A DNA stretch of 64,000 nucleotides, taken from Halomonas sp. ALS9. Its GTDB lineage: Bacteria; Pseudomonadota; Gammaproteobacteria; Pseudomonadales; Halomonadaceae. Location of the stretch: positions 1 to 64,000 of the forward strand of contig NZ_LXRG01000110.1 of the NCBI RefSeq assembly GCF_001651035.1. The letters run 5' to 3'. Of this stretch, positions 9,660 through 18,310 are shown one piece after another. The notes below the pieces were generated by a model. The model was given only the letters and a program-made list of their open reading frames with translations. It had not been told where the DNA came from and made no database searches. The stretch's first letter is position 1. Each line of letters begins with the position of its first letter. The position numbers and the translations under genes were made by a program.

Positions 9660-9735
9660 GAAGCGCTCCTTGGAGAAGTGGACAAAATAGGGCTAACGGC
9701 ATAGCCCATGGCATCGCACAGGATACAGCGCAGCA

Positions 9736-10329
9736 TCACAGACTTCCTTTGGTGGAGGGCATTTGGCCTGCCATGCGCGGGTCTTCTGCCACGGCCATGC
9801 GTAGCGCCCGACCGAAGGCCTTAAAAATCGTTTCCGCCTGATGGTGGGCGTTAAAACCTTTTATATTGTCGATATGCAGCGTGACGTGGGCATGGTTGAC
9901 GAAGCCTTGGAAAAACTCCCAGAACAGCTGAGTGTCCATACTGCCGATGGTATCGCGAGTAAACTCAACGTTCATATGTAGCCCTGCCCGACCGGAAAAG
10001 TCGATCACCACGCGAGAAAGCGCTTCATCCAGGGGCACATAGGCGTGACCATAGCGGTAGATACCGCGTTTATCGCCAATCGCTGCAAAAAACGCTTGGC
10101 CTAGCGTAATACCCAGGTCTTCTACGGTATGGTGGTCGTCAATATGCAGGTCGCCAGTGGCGTTGATGTCGAGATCGATCATCCCGTGGCGGGCAACTTG
10201 ATCAAGCATATGATCCAGAAACGGAACGCCGGTTTGGCAATTGAGACGGCCTTCACCGTCGAGATTGACGCTGACCTTGATCTGCGTTTCGTTGGTGTCA
10301 CGGCTAACCGTGGCAATACGCGCTGACAT
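9736..10329 (-). CDS. hisB: Imidazoleglycerol-phosphate dehydratase
   Basis: Monofunctional 197-residue IGPD, without the N-terminal histidinol-phosphatase domain of the enterobacterial fusion. The two Mn-binding motifs HxxExxx are visible as [10 protein letters not shown] and [10 protein letters not shown], with FLDHMLDQ near the N terminus. It is the first gene of the hisBHAF cluster; the region up to 10526 must contain its promoter, facing that of the GNAT gene. Confidence 0.96.
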   Translation of the reverse strand: MSARIATVSRDTNETQIKVSVNLDGEGRLNCQTGVPFLDHMLDQVARHGMIDLDINATGDLHIDDHHTVEDLGITLGQAFFAAIGDKRGIYRYGHAYVPLDEALSRVVIDFSGRAGLHMNVEFTRDTIGSMDTQLFWEFFQGFVNHAHVTLHIDNIKGFNAHHQAETIFKAFGRALRMAVAEDPRMAGQMPSTKGSL

Positions 10330-10467
10330 GTTGCATCTCCTGCGCTAAGGCGCACTCTGAGGGATGGCCGATGGCTCTGCATCAACTTACCATTATTTGA
10401 TCAGCCTAGGGCGAAGCGACCATTATAGTGAATCGGCGCCTTCATCCGCTACAATGCGCGAAATGTA

Positions 10468-10485
10468 GCCGCAATCAATTGCGGC
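10468..10485. repeat. Short palindrome between hisB and the GNAT gene
   Basis: GCCGCAAT-CA-ATTGCGGC is a perfect 8-bp inverted repeat in the divergent intergenic region. It could be an operator or the leader hairpin of the GNAT/asmA transcript. No known site is recognised. Confidence 0.4.
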
Positions 10486-10526
10486 AGAAATAGCAGCCAG
10501 GCTGCTTTGGCGAAGAGGATTTCACC

Positions 10527-11009
10527 ATGCCGGTGACACTGCACCATGTCGACCAGGCCCGTTGGGAGACCGATGAGCAGATCCGCCTTGATCTGATGCG
10601 CATCTATCAGGATGCGCCCCAAGAGCGCATGCCCACTCCAACGGTTGAGCCATTTATTGAACAACATTTTGCAGGCCAGCACTTTTTTGCCTGCGCGCTT
10701 TTCAATGATCGGCTGCTGGGAGCCGTTGCCGTTCAAGAGGGCGAAGACCGAGCGTGGTGGCTTTCTGAGCTCTGCGTACGCAAAACCACTCGCCGCCGTG
10801 GCGTCGGTTCGCGCTTAATGGCCCTGCTCGGCGAGCAAGCCAAGCAGGAAGGCCGCGTGCTGCGCATTGAAACGTCTACCTTACCACTGGCTGACCGTGT
10901 GCTGCTCTCTAAGCTAGGCTATCGGCCAATGGCCAATCCAGAAACTCCGGCGGCGGGAGTGCCCGCCACCAGCGATTTTGTTGAGCTAGACCCACAAGGG
11001 AAAGGGTAA
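10527..11009 (+). CDS. GNAT-family acetyltransferase, PanM/PanZ-like
   Basis: 160 residues with a clear GNAT acetyl-CoA motif A (ELCVRKTTRRRGVGSRLM). The N-terminal DEQIRLDLMRIYQDAP and the sequence around RRRGVG recall PanM/PanZ, the protein that triggers maturation of aspartate decarboxylase PanD in Enterobacterales. The similarity is moderate, so only GNAT membership is certain. The stop and the ATG of the asmA-family gene overlap (TAATG), so the two are translationally coupled. Confidence 0.75.
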   Translation: MPVTLHHVDQARWETDEQIRLDLMRIYQDAPQERMPTPTVEPFIEQHFAGQHFFACALFNDRLLGAVAVQEGEDRAWWLSELCVRKTTRRRGVGSRLMALLGEQAKQEGRVLRIETSTLPLADRVLLSKLGYRPMANPETPAAGVPATSDFVELDPQGKG

Positions 11010-13348
11010 TGAAACAGCTATTACGTATTGTACTGGCAGCCGTCGGTATTCTTGCCATCGTCGCGGTCGCCGCCGTGGTCTATGTGACCACCTTTCTGGA
11101 TCCAGAAGACTTTAAGCCCCGTTTAACCGCCGTTGTTGAGGAACAAACCGGGCTCAACTTGGCGCTGGAAGGCCCCATTACCTGGTCATTCTACCCGCGA
11201 ATCGGCGTTAGCGTAGAGAAAGCCCGCGCCTGGTTACCCGAGCAGGCTGAAGATAGCGCGGCTTTTGCGGCGATTGACCGCGCGGAAGTGAGCGTGGCAT
11301 TCGGCCCGTTGCTGCGCGGGGAAATTGCCGTTGACGGCCTTACGCTAGACGGTATGCGCCTTAATCTGGAGCGCGATGAGCAAGGCGAAGGTAACTGGGA
11401 GCCCTTGTTGGAGCGCTTATCCGAACATAATGAGGGCGCGGCTGAAACGGTGCTGGCACCCGCCAGTGCAGGCCCCAATGCAGACGCCGGTAGCCTGGCG
11501 GTGGTATTAAGCATCGCCAGTGTCGAAGTGAAAAACGCCGATATTCGCTTCCGCGATGCGCAAACCCAAGCGCTGTGGCGCATGCAGCAACTGAATATCT
11601 CGGGTAGCAACGTTAACCCACTGCGCGCCTTCCCATTGAAGGCCATGTTTACCCTGACCAAACATAATCGGCTTGATGCCGAAGTGCTGGAACGCACCCC
11701 TGACCTTACCAGCGAGATTAATCTCGAAACGCGCGTGCGGCTTGGCTTGGCGGATAAGCTTTTTGCCCTGGAAAATATGGCGCTGACCACCCGCACGACT
11801 AAAGGCGCACAGGGTGAACCTCAGCAGCTTAGTTTGAAAGCCGCCGAACTCGTCGCCCGTATGGGCGAGCAGCAACTGACTATTAAAGAGGGGCTGCTTG
11901 AAACGGGCCTGCGTAATGCGGAAAACTGGCAGGGCAGCCTGGCGCTGGCTCTCGCCTTTGGCCTGGAGAGCGATTGGCAAGCACAAACGGCCCAGTTGAA
12001 AGAGCTGCAGCTCACCGGGCCTGATGGACTAAGGGTCAGTGGGCACCTTAACATTGAGCAGTTGCGCGATGCGCCGCGCTACCGTGGCCAGCTAACCGCT
12101 GCCCCGTTTACACTGCGACCCTGGCTTGCCCGTGCAGGCGTGACGCTCACTACCGCGGGCGAGTTGGCGCTCAGCGATGTGGCCATGACCAGCCCTATTG
12201 AAGGCGATGGCGAACAGTTCTCCCTGCCTAGCCTTTCATTGGTGGTCGACGACAGTACCTTTACCGGTGAGCTATCAGCTGCGCTGGATGGCTCAAGTTT
12301 GGCGTTCGATTTAGCCGGTGACCAATTAGATCTTGATCACTACCTTCCCGGTGAGGCGACAGCCAAACAGGCTAGCCGGGGCTTTTTGCGTAATGCCTTC
12401 GCCCAGGAAAGCAACACAATCGTGCCACAATCGTTTCTCAGCGGGCTGGCGCTAGAGGGCGATTTGAGTGTTGATACGCTTATGTTTGCGGGGCTTACCT
12501 TCAATAACACAAGCTTGCAGCTGCGTGGCGACGATGGCATTCACCGGCTAACGGCGTTTGAATCACGCTTCTACGAAGGTGAACTCAGCGCTACCGGCCA
12601 GCTTGATGCCACGGACTCGATTCTTGAGTGGGCGCTCTCGCCGACCATTAACAATGTTCAGGTTGCGCCACTGATTGAAGCCATTAGTAAAAAGGAAGAG
12701 GCGTCACCGCTGCGCGGCCGCTTTAATTTAGCTGGGGATGTCACCAGTCAGGGTAATACCCGCGGAGCACTCATTGGCAACCTCAATGGGGAGCTTAATG
12801 CGCGCTTAAACGATGGCGCTATTTTAAATACCAACATTTCCAAGCAAATGTGCGAGCTGGTGGCTCAGCTAGAGGGGCAGGGCACCTTGCGGGATTGGCA
12901 CACCGATACACGCTTTGAGCGTTTTGATGCGACCTTCCAAATTAGCAACGGGTTAGTGGAAAGTGACGATCTGCTGATCACCCTGCCTGGCATCGATGTG
13001 CGTGGGGAAGGCGAGCTCAATCTCGCCAACTTGAATTTCGATACCCGTGCTAATGCCCGCTTGGTAGACACCGCCGACGCGGCCTGTGAGGTTAATCCGC
13101 GTTTGGAGCAACTGCCGTTACCCGTGCGCTGTGAAGGTAATTTCGGCGATGAGCGTACCGAGTGGTGCCGCTTTGACCGTGAGATGTTCCAAACCGCCGT
13201 GGTTGACCTGCTGCGTAACGAAGCCGGGGATCGGGTGGATGAAGAGCTGGAAGAGCGCTTGGGTGACTCGTTAGACAAACTAGATGAACGCCTTGGTGAA
13301 GGTGCTGCTCAAGAACTCCGCGACGGCCTGCGTAGTCTGTTTAACTGA
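11009..13348 (+). CDS. AsmA-family protein
   Basis: A 779-residue envelope protein with an N-terminal membrane anchor (ILAIVAVAAVVYVTTF, residues about 12-31) and a long periplasmic part. The N-terminal AsmA domain (DPEDFKPRLTAVVEEQTGLNLALEGPI, split by the membrane-proximal region) and the C-terminal AsmA repeat region are recognisable. The family is now linked to phospholipid transport between inner and outer membranes. The extreme C terminus is acidic and probably coiled coil (EELEERLGDSLDKLDERLG). Followed by a terminator. Confidence 0.85.
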   Translation: MKQLLRIVLAAVGILAIVAVAAVVYVTTFLDPEDFKPRLTAVVEEQTGLNLALEGPITWSFYPRIGVSVEKARAWLPEQAEDSAAFAAIDRAEVSVAFGPLLRGEIAVDGLTLDGMRLNLERDEQGEGNWEPLLERLSEHNEGAAETVLAPASAGPNADAGSLAVVLSIASVEVKNADIRFRDAQTQALWRMQQLNISGSNVNPLRAFPLKAMFTLTKHNRLDAEVLERTPDLTSEINLETRVRLGLADKLFALENMALTTRTTKGAQGEPQQLSLKAAELVARMGEQQLTIKEGLLETGLRNAENWQGSLALALAFGLESDWQAQTAQLKELQLTGPDGLRVSGHLNIEQLRDAPRYRGQLTAAPFTLRPWLARAGVTLTTAGELALSDVAMTSPIEGDGEQFSLPSLSLVVDDSTFTGELSAALDGSSLAFDLAGDQLDLDHYLPGEATAKQASRGFLRNAFAQESNTIVPQSFLSGLALEGDLSVDTLMFAGLTFNNTSLQLRGDDGIHRLTAFESRFYEGELSATGQLDATDSILEWALSPTINNVQVAPLIEAISKKEEASPLRGRFNLAGDVTSQGNTRGALIGNLNGELNARLNDGAILNTNISKQMCELVAQLEGQGTLRDWHTDTRFERFDATFQISNGLVESDDLLITLPGIDVRGEGELNLANLNFDTRANARLVDTADAACEVNPRLEQLPLPVRCEGNFGDERTEWCRFDREMFQTAVVDLLRNEAGDRVDEELEERLGDSLDKLDERLGEGAAQELRDGLRSLFN

Positions 13349-13383
13349 GTATCTCGACATTCTGATCTAAACCAGTCAGTGCA

Positions 13384-13409
13384 GCGCCGGCCTAAACGCC
13401 GGCGCTTTT
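13384..13409 (+). terminator. Terminator after asmA-family gene
   Basis: GCGCCGGC and GCCGGCGC form an 8-bp perfect stem with a 6-nt loop, followed by TTTTG. Confidence 0.85.
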
Positions 13410-13465
13410 GTATAGCGACTATTTAACAACCTTACATTAGAAAGCTTGCTGTTTAAGGAACGCAC

Positions 13466-14560
13466 ATGACAGATATGCCCACGCCGCGGTTGGCGGCAAG
13501 CGAATTCCAGCAGCGTCTACTGGCCTGGTTTGATTGCTATGGTCGCCACGATTTGCCGTGGCAGTCGCCGCGCAGCGCCTACCGGGTGTGGGTGTCGGAA
13601 ATCATGCTGCAGCAAACCCAAGTGACTACTGTGATTGCCTACTTTGAGCGTTTTATGGTGCGCTTTCCTACCCTGGAAAGCCTCGCCAAGGCGCCGCAGG
13701 ATGAGGTGCTGCACCTCTGGACAGGCCTTGGTTACTACGCCCGCGCGCGCAACTTACATAAAGCTGCTCAGGTTGCGTTGGCGGAGCACGATGGTGAACT
13801 GCCAACGGAGAGTATCGACGCTTTAGTGGCGCTGCCCGGCATTGGCCGCTCCACCGCTGGCGCTATTATTGCGCAAAGCACTGGGCAGCGGGCAGCTATT
13901 CTAGACGGCAATGTGAAGCGTACGCTCACTCGCCTGCATGCGCTGTCAGGTTGGCCGGGCAAGCCTGGGGTGGAACGAAAGCTGTGGGCGCTGGCGGAGT
14001 ACTACACTCCCACAGAGCGGCTGGCTGATTACACCCAGGCGATGATGGATTTTGGTGCCACGCTATGTAAACGCAGCACGCCCGACTGCTTGAGCTGCCC
14101 GTTTGACGATGTCTGCTTGGCCTACGCCGAAGGTGCCCCAAAGCGCTACCCAGAATCCAAACCGAAAAAGGCGCTGCCTACGCGGCAAACGATTATGCTG
14201 ATGCTGCGTGACCCAGAAGGCCGGGTATGGCTGGAACAGCGCCCGCCTAGCGGCCTATGGGGCGGGTTATGGAGCTTGCCGCAGTTTGAGACGCACAGTG
14301 AACTCAACGACTGGCTTGAAACCAACGCCGTCAACCCAAAGCGGGAGACTACATCGCCCAGTTTCTACCATACCTTTAGCCATTTTCGCTTACAGATTAC
14401 CCCGCAGCCGGTCAGCTGCGATAGGCTGGGCGGTGTTCGCGAAAGCGGCGTATGGTACGACGTTAATCATCCGCCCGCGCTGGGCCTTGCAGCCCCGGTT
14501 AAAGCGCTGCTCAGCCAGCTAACACCCTTTAGCCTCAATCCAACACCGGGCCACGCGTAA
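13466..14560 (+). CDS. mutY: A/G-specific adenine DNA glycosylase
   Basis: Removes adenine mispaired with 8-oxoguanine. The 364 residues carry the N-terminal EIMLQQTQV segment with its catalytic Glu, the helix-hairpin-helix LPGIGRSTAGAI, the catalytic Asp in the following FGA region, the [4Fe-4S] cluster cysteines (CKRSTPDCLSCPFDDVC) and a C-terminal NUDIX-like 8-oxoG recognition domain. It is followed by yggX, the arrangement common in gammaproteobacteria. Confidence 0.96.
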   Translation: MTDMPTPRLAASEFQQRLLAWFDCYGRHDLPWQSPRSAYRVWVSEIMLQQTQVTTVIAYFERFMVRFPTLESLAKAPQDEVLHLWTGLGYYARARNLHKAAQVALAEHDGELPTESIDALVALPGIGRSTAGAIIAQSTGQRAAILDGNVKRTLTRLHALSGWPGKPGVERKLWALAEYYTPTERLADYTQAMMDFGATLCKRSTPDCLSCPFDDVCLAYAEGAPKRYPESKPKKALPTRQTIMLMLRDPEGRVWLEQRPPSGLWGGLWSLPQFETHSELNDWLETNAVNPKRETTSPSFYHTFSHFRLQITPQPVSCDRLGGVRESGVWYDVNHPPALGLAAPVKALLSQLTPFSLNPTPGHA

Positions 14561-14618
14561 GCGTTTTAAGCTGGTTGGATGAGATCACGGAATTAAATTG
14601 CAGAACCAGGAGCACGTT

Positions 14619-14894
14619 ATGAGCAATACCGTTTTTTGCCGCAAGTACCAAAAAGAGCTAGAGGCGCTGCCTTTCCCGCCCTTGCCGGGAAAGCAGGGCC
14701 AGGAAATCCAGTCCACCGTTTCAAAGCCCGCCTGGGAGGCCTGGCAGGCGCTACAGACCCGCCTGATCAATGAGAAGCACCTTAATATGCTCGACCCTGA
14801 AGCCCGTGCCTACCTTATGGAGCAGATGCAGCGTTTCCTGGATAACCAGGAGACCGATCAAGCCGAAGGCTATGTACCGCCCTCGCAGGCATGA
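14619..14894 (+). CDS. yggX: Probable Fe(2+)-trafficking protein YggX
   Basis: A 91-residue protein linked to iron trafficking and oxidative protection of Fe-S clusters; MutY is a Fe-S enzyme, and the gene pair is conserved. MSNTVFCRKYQKE matches the family N terminus with its single conserved Cys7, and LINEKHLNMLDPEAR is characteristic. The ATG at 14619 is preceded by CCAGGAG. Confidence 0.94.
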   Translation: MSNTVFCRKYQKELEALPFPPLPGKQGQEIQSTVSKPAWEAWQALQTRLINEKHLNMLDPEARAYLMEQMQRFLDNQETDQAEGYVPPSQA

Positions 14895-14948
14895 ATAGCA
14901 GGGCATGAAGAGCGCGGTTGCTCGTTCTATGGGTAGGGTAGTTTGTTC

Positions 14949-14973
14949 GAGCCACTGACTTGCAATCAGTGGC
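14949..14973. other. Perfect hairpin with an anticodon-arm-like loop
   Basis: AGCCACTGA and TCAGTGGCT pair perfectly around the loop CTTGCAA. The inner part resembles the anticodon arm of the tRNA-Thr gene downstream (same stem CTGA/TCAG, loop CTTGTAA there), but no D arm, T arm or acceptor stem can be found. No T tract follows, so it is not a standard terminator. Confidence 0.5.
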
Positions 14974-15077
14974 TCTAGGTATAGGTTTTAGGTACAGGTG
15001 TATAGAAGCCCGAGTCATAGCTGGCGCAGGTAAAAAGCCCCTAAGCATCGGTATCGCAAGAAAGTTTCACAAAGGTG

Positions 15078-15106
15078 TTGACGAAAAGCGGAGATTTTAG
15101 TTTAAT
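15078..15106 (+). promoter_or_regulatory. Sigma-70 promoter of the tRNA cluster
   Basis: TTGACG (-35) and TTTAAT (-10) are separated by 17 bp and followed by a GC-containing discriminator (ACGCACCG), as is usual for stringently controlled tRNA promoters. It lies 16 bp before tRNA-Phe. Confidence 0.7.
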
Positions 15107-15122
15107 ACGCACCGTTGGCAGC

Positions 15123-15198
15123 GGCCAGATAGCTCAGTTGGTAGAGCAGGGGATTGAAAATCCCCGTGTCGGCGGTTCGATTCCGTCTCTGGCCACCA
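15123..15198 (+). tRNA. tRNA-Phe (GAA)
   Basis: A 76-nt cloverleaf. The acceptor stem GGCCAGA pairs with TCTGGCC, CCA is encoded, the anticodon loop is TTGAAAA with anticodon GAA, and the T arm contains GTTCGATTC. First of three tandem tRNA genes. Confidence 0.97.
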
Positions 15199-15203
15199 AA
15201 CGT

Positions 15204-15278
15204 TGGGGTATCGCCAAGTGGTAAGGCACCGCTTTTTGGTAGCGGCATTCCCAGGTTCGAATCCTGGTACCCCAGCCA
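15204..15278 (+). tRNA. tRNA-Gln (TTG)
   Basis: 75 nt. The acceptor stem TGGGGTA pairs with TACCCCA, CCA is encoded, the anticodon is TTG in the loop CTTTTGG, and the T arm contains GGTTCGAATCC. It lies 5 nt after tRNA-Phe, so the genes are co-transcribed. Confidence 0.97.
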
Positions 15279-15350
15279 TTGCCAACAAGATTTCTTGTTG
15301 ATTGTGAAGCCTAACAGCAAAGCAATCATTTTCTCAAGAAAACGTGAAGC

Positions 15351-15431
<81 letters not shown>

Positions 15432-15466
15432 AAGTGGTTAAAATCAGAGCGTTAGAGAATTAGATT

Positions 15467-15492
15467 AAGCCGTCCTTAGGGGCGGCTTTTTC
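15467..15492 (+). terminator. Terminator downstream of tRNA-Thr (phage-side copy)
   Basis: AAGCCGTCC-TTAG-GGGCGGCTT, then TTTTC. Equivalent to the terminator at 55812-55836 with a compensating change (AAGCCG/CGGCTT versus AACCG/CGGTT), which shows that the stem is under selection. Confidence 0.85.
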
Positions 15493-15623
15493 GTTTCCGT
15501 AGTTCTCTACATAGATCTAACAATTTTCCTGCTTGTTTTTTTAGCCATGCCCCCCATCTTTCTGTTTCAGCCCAGCGATGAAGCTGGGGCTATGGGGTGA
15601 CTTATTTAATTGGGAGAGAAGAA

Positions 15624-15878
15624 ATGATGTTAGGTCTTGAAGGAAGCATGACTCTTAAGCTGGGCGGAGAGCAACTTACCTGTGAAGGTAAGTATTTCTC
15701 TTGGGAATCAGGCGGTCAAAACGACGAAGCCTACCTCTTTGTTTACGATGAGGAAGGTGAACGAGTTGAAATGACCCTAGATATTAAAAATGAAATAATA
15801 ACTGAAATTATTAGAGTCACATGGAACTGGGAGGTGCCTACGATAGAGGATGTAGACCTTGAGGTAACGTATAACTGA
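15624..15878 (+). CDS. Small acidic protein between attL and integrase
   Basis: An 84-residue, strongly acidic and strand-rich protein (LTLKLGGEQLT-type start, EDVDLEVTYN end) with no recognised domain. GGGAGAG lies about 7 nt before the ATG at 15624. It reads against the early operon, from the att side, and is more AT-rich than the phage core, the usual signs of a cargo gene expressed from its own promoter in the lysogen. Function unknown. Confidence 0.6.
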   Translation: MMLGLEGSMTLKLGGEQLTCEGKYFSWESGGQNDEAYLFVYDEEGERVEMTLDIKNEIITEIIRVTWNWEVPTIEDVDLEVTYN

Positions 15879-15901
15879 TGAATCACGTCTTCTAAGGCTC
15901 T

Positions 15902-15918
15902 TGATTTTAATTAAATCA
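15902..15918. other. AT-rich inverted repeat near attL
   Basis: TGATTT-TAATT-AAATCA lies between the small plus-strand gene and the integrase 3' end. Possible weak bidirectional terminator or Int/Xis arm site; not decidable. Confidence 0.3.
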
Positions 15919-15951
15919 TGGGATTAGCTTCCAGATCACCGGTTAGTCGAA

Positions 15952-17103
15952 TCATTCATCACTCCCGGGCCACCGTACAATAGGAACGCTTAAATCATAA
16001 GTGTCCATCATTGATGCCGAGCGGTGGCCGCTGGCTTCCTGTTTTTCATGGCGATTGCCTTTTGTGTCGGTGATGCCGCGACGTTTTAGGTCATGCAGTC
16101 CGAAACGCTCTTCTTTTGTGATTATCCCTTCCTCAATGGCCAATTTCATTAGCCGCTGCCAAGCCGTGTCTAGGCCTGACTTGCGAAGCAAACCGCCATC
16201 CGTTGCGACTATCAACGGGCGGCTTTCGGGGTGCATGGGTATTGGTGTTCCTCTTGCTTTCCATATCGCCGCGCGCCGTTCAACGGCGGCATTCCAGGCG
16301 GCCGTTAGGCGTGGGTACCAGCGAACGACATTATCCCGGGAGCCCTTTCTGCGGTTTGTCATCACACCATCGGCTGTGCTGTTGGCATCGCTGAGGGTTA
16401 CCACTTCAATACCTCGTAAACGGCAGATATAGGCCAGCTCCATGACTATCCAAAGGTGAGTCGCGCAAGCTCCTTTCTGGCTGCGGGTCATTTGGCCGCG
16501 CTCGCGGGCAAACTCGGTTAAGCGTGCAATCGTGGTTAGTTCGGGTAGGCGTCGCTGTTTGCGCTCTTTTGCGGATTCTACGCCCTGGGCTGGATTGCTA
16601 TCGCAGTAACCGCGGTTAATTCCCCAACGAAAAAGCCGACCTAAGTATCTCAATAGGTGATTGGCTTTTGAGGGTGTGCCTTCGGCTGCGATCTTGTCGA
16701 CTAATCGCTGAACCAGTGCCGGGGAGAATTGCGCGGTGGGCAGATCTCCCAGCGGCTTACCCAACTTGGTAGGTATTTCCAGCACGATAGAACGGCAGTA
16801 TTCATAGTCTTTCTGTGTTTTGCTGGCCAGCTCTTTGAGTTGTGCTGATTCATGGAACTGCTTGGCCAAGTAACGCAGTGTGCGTCGGTCGATGCCGCTA
16901 CGTTGCTCCATGATTCGATGCAACTCTGACAGAGTCGCATCTGCCCCGGCGATTCTCTCGCTTTTCAGTTTGCCCGCTTCATCGCGATACTGAACATACC
17001 ACCGGCCACGGCCGCGCTTGTCGTAATACACCCCGTTGGGGAGCTTTGACTGGTTGATGTGCGCGGGTATGTCGGGGCTGTATTTTCGCGGGCGTGTCTT
17101 CAT
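15952..17103 (-). CDS. int: Tyrosine-recombinase phage integrase
   Basis: 383 residues. An N-terminal arm-binding region (GVYYDKRGRGRWYVQYRD), a SAM-like core-binding domain (about 80-175) and the catalytic domain with R230 (CRLRGIEV), H337 (HDLKRRG), H360 (GHRSA) and the nucleophile Y369 (MMDTYD). It lies at the attL end, transcribed toward attL, as last gene of the leftward early operon, overlapping the upstream small gene by 4 nt. It catalyses integration into tRNA-Thr and, with an excisionase, excision. Confidence 0.95.
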   Translation of the reverse strand: MKTRPRKYSPDIPAHINQSKLPNGVYYDKRGRGRWYVQYRDEAGKLKSERIAGADATLSELHRIMEQRSGIDRRTLRYLAKQFHESAQLKELASKTQKDYEYCRSIVLEIPTKLGKPLGDLPTAQFSPALVQRLVDKIAAEGTPSKANHLLRYLGRLFRWGINRGYCDSNPAQGVESAKERKQRRLPELTTIARLTEFARERGQMTRSQKGACATHLWIVMELAYICRLRGIEVVTLSDANSTADGVMTNRRKGSRDNVVRWYPRLTAAWNAAVERRAAIWKARGTPIPMHPESRPLIVATDGGLLRKSGLDTAWQRLMKLAIEEGIITKEERFGLHDLKRRGITDTKGNRHEKQEASGHRSASMMDTYDLSVPIVRWPGSDE

Positions 17104-17309
17104 AGTATGTCGCTAGGGCTTAGCTCTTTTCCTGGGGCGGTTTCAATGCCGCCCGCCTTGTTGATTAAGTCGATGGTAGTCCATGGGCCACGTCGACCAT
17201 TAAACACGGTTACCCCTTGCTCACGCAGGCAGCGAGCCGCGTCGGCGGGCCGCTGGTAACCCGTGATGGCTTTCAGCTCATCGGAGTTTATTACGTTTTG
17301 TAGGCTCAT
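17100..17309 (-). CDS. Small DNA-binding protein, DUF4224-like (possible excisionase)
   Basis: 69 residues. DELKAITGYQRPADAARCLRE followed by GVTVFNGRRGPWTTIDLIN is the pattern of short phage proteins of the DUF4224 type: a helix-turn-helix-like LTGY segment followed by a beta hairpin. These lie next to integrases. A role as recombination directionality factor or as modulator of Int is inference from position. It overlaps int by 4 nt. Confidence 0.6.
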   Translation of the reverse strand: MSLQNVINSDELKAITGYQRPADAARCLREQGVTVFNGRRGPWTTIDLINKAGGIETAPGKELSPSDIL

Positions 17310-17590
17310 GGCTTGTTCCTTGCCCGCCAGCGGTTGAAGCGGTTGCGGATCATGCGAAACGTTTGGCTCGCGGCTGGGTTGCTATCCAGCTCGGCGCGGC
17401 TGTTGATTTTGCAGACAGCACACAGCCATTCGCGGGCATCATCGGCATTGTGGGTGCCGTCGGGTAATTGGCTTTCTGTTAGCTGGTGTTTGTACCGGCG
17501 GCGGCGATCTAGGTAGAGCTGGAACGCTTTATCTTGGCAAAGCATCGCTGCTTGACGGGCGTAGGCGCCGCCTTTTGGGGTGTTTTTCAT
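17306..17590 (-). CDS. Hypothetical early phage protein
   Basis: 94 residues, basic and mostly helical, ending FNRWRARNKP. Its ATG (17588-17590) overlaps the stop of the upstream zinc-finger gene by one base (TGATG), so translation is coupled; a GTG directly before it is an alternative start. No domain recognised. Confidence 0.6.
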   Translation of the reverse strand: MKNTPKGGAYARQAAMLCQDKAFQLYLDRRRRYKHQLTESQLPDGTHNADDAREWLCAVCKINSRAELDSNPAASQTFRMIRNRFNRWRARNKP

Positions 17591-17760
17591 CACTCTGCGC
17601 CCTCTGCTTTGCTTTCTCTTTTTTTATCATCTGCAACTCTAGCCGCCTGCTTTGCGCAGCTATCGCAGATGGCCACGTTACCCCTGTCACCCGGTCGCTC
17701 TGCTGCAATCATGGCTTCCGCTTGATGCGCACTTTTGCCACAAAAATCACAGCAAATCAT
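17590..17760 (-). CDS. 56-residue C4 zinc-finger protein (ClpX zinc-finger-like)
   Basis: This short frame encodes MICCDFCGKSAHQAE..., then AICDSCAKQA. The spacing CxxC-(about 25)-CxxC and the surrounding residues (FCGKS ... ICDSC) copy the N-terminal zinc-binding domain of ClpX, which recruits adaptors and substrates. Both ends join the neighbours by TGATG overlaps (17758-17762 and 17588-17592), strong evidence that it is translated. A ClpX-mimic role is inference. Confidence 0.75.
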   Translation of the reverse strand: MICCDFCGKSAHQAEAMIAAERPGDRGNVAICDSCAKQAARVADDKKRESKAEGAE

Positions 17761-18302
17761 CACGCACTCCCTTCGGCTTGGCGGCGGAACTTATCGCCTT
17801 CGTTCCAGCACTGGTTAGCAGCGATTGGCTGATCGTAGGCTTCGAGCTTTTCTGACATGTCGAAGAGTGCTTCGGCCTTAATGAGAGCAGCTCGCTTGAT
17901 AATATCGATGGTTTCTATATCGGCTTCCATGTTCACAAAAAACGCGCAACCTGCAGTGCGCTTTCTAAATTCTGGCTTCAATTTGCGCACCAACTCTTGG
18001 TCTATATCGCCGCGGATCTTCACAATCACATAGCGGTTTTCCAGGTCAGCGGGCAGCGCTTCTAGTTTCGCGCTCATGAGAGCACCTAATAACCCTTTCT
18101 GGTCGGCGTTCTGCTTATTCAGAAATTCAACGCGCTCCTGATTTTTCTGCTGCTGCGCTCTTCTTTCTTCGCTGGCCTTTTTCCTTAAAACCATTTGCGT
18201 CAGTTCGCCGTGGCGGTACTGGTCGCGCTCCTGGATGAGTAGGTCGATTTGCCTTGCTGCCTCTTCGGGGTTTTCGCGAACCCAATTTGGATCAATGGCC
18301 AT
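17760..18302 (-). CDS. Hypothetical coiled-coil early phage protein
   Basis: 180 residues, highly charged. The middle part (about 50-85, RRAQQQKNQERVEFLNKQ) is predicted coiled coil, and the C-terminal half alternates helix and strand. It starts MAIDPNWVRENPEEAA. Its stop overlaps the start of the zinc-finger gene. Function unknown. Confidence 0.6.
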   Translation of the reverse strand: MAIDPNWVRENPEEAARQIDLLIQERDQYRHGELTQMVLRKKASEERRAQQQKNQERVEFLNKQNADQKGLLGALMSAKLEALPADLENRYVIVKIRGDIDQELVRKLKPEFRKRTAGCAFFVNMEADIETIDIIKRAALIKAEALFDMSEKLEAYDQPIAANQCWNEGDKFRRQAEGSA

Positions 18303-18310
18303 GCTTCCCC

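Noticed and set aside
14949..14973. A fourth tRNA gene before the cluster
   Set aside because: Only an anticodon-arm-like hairpin is present; no acceptor, D or T arms can be formed around it.
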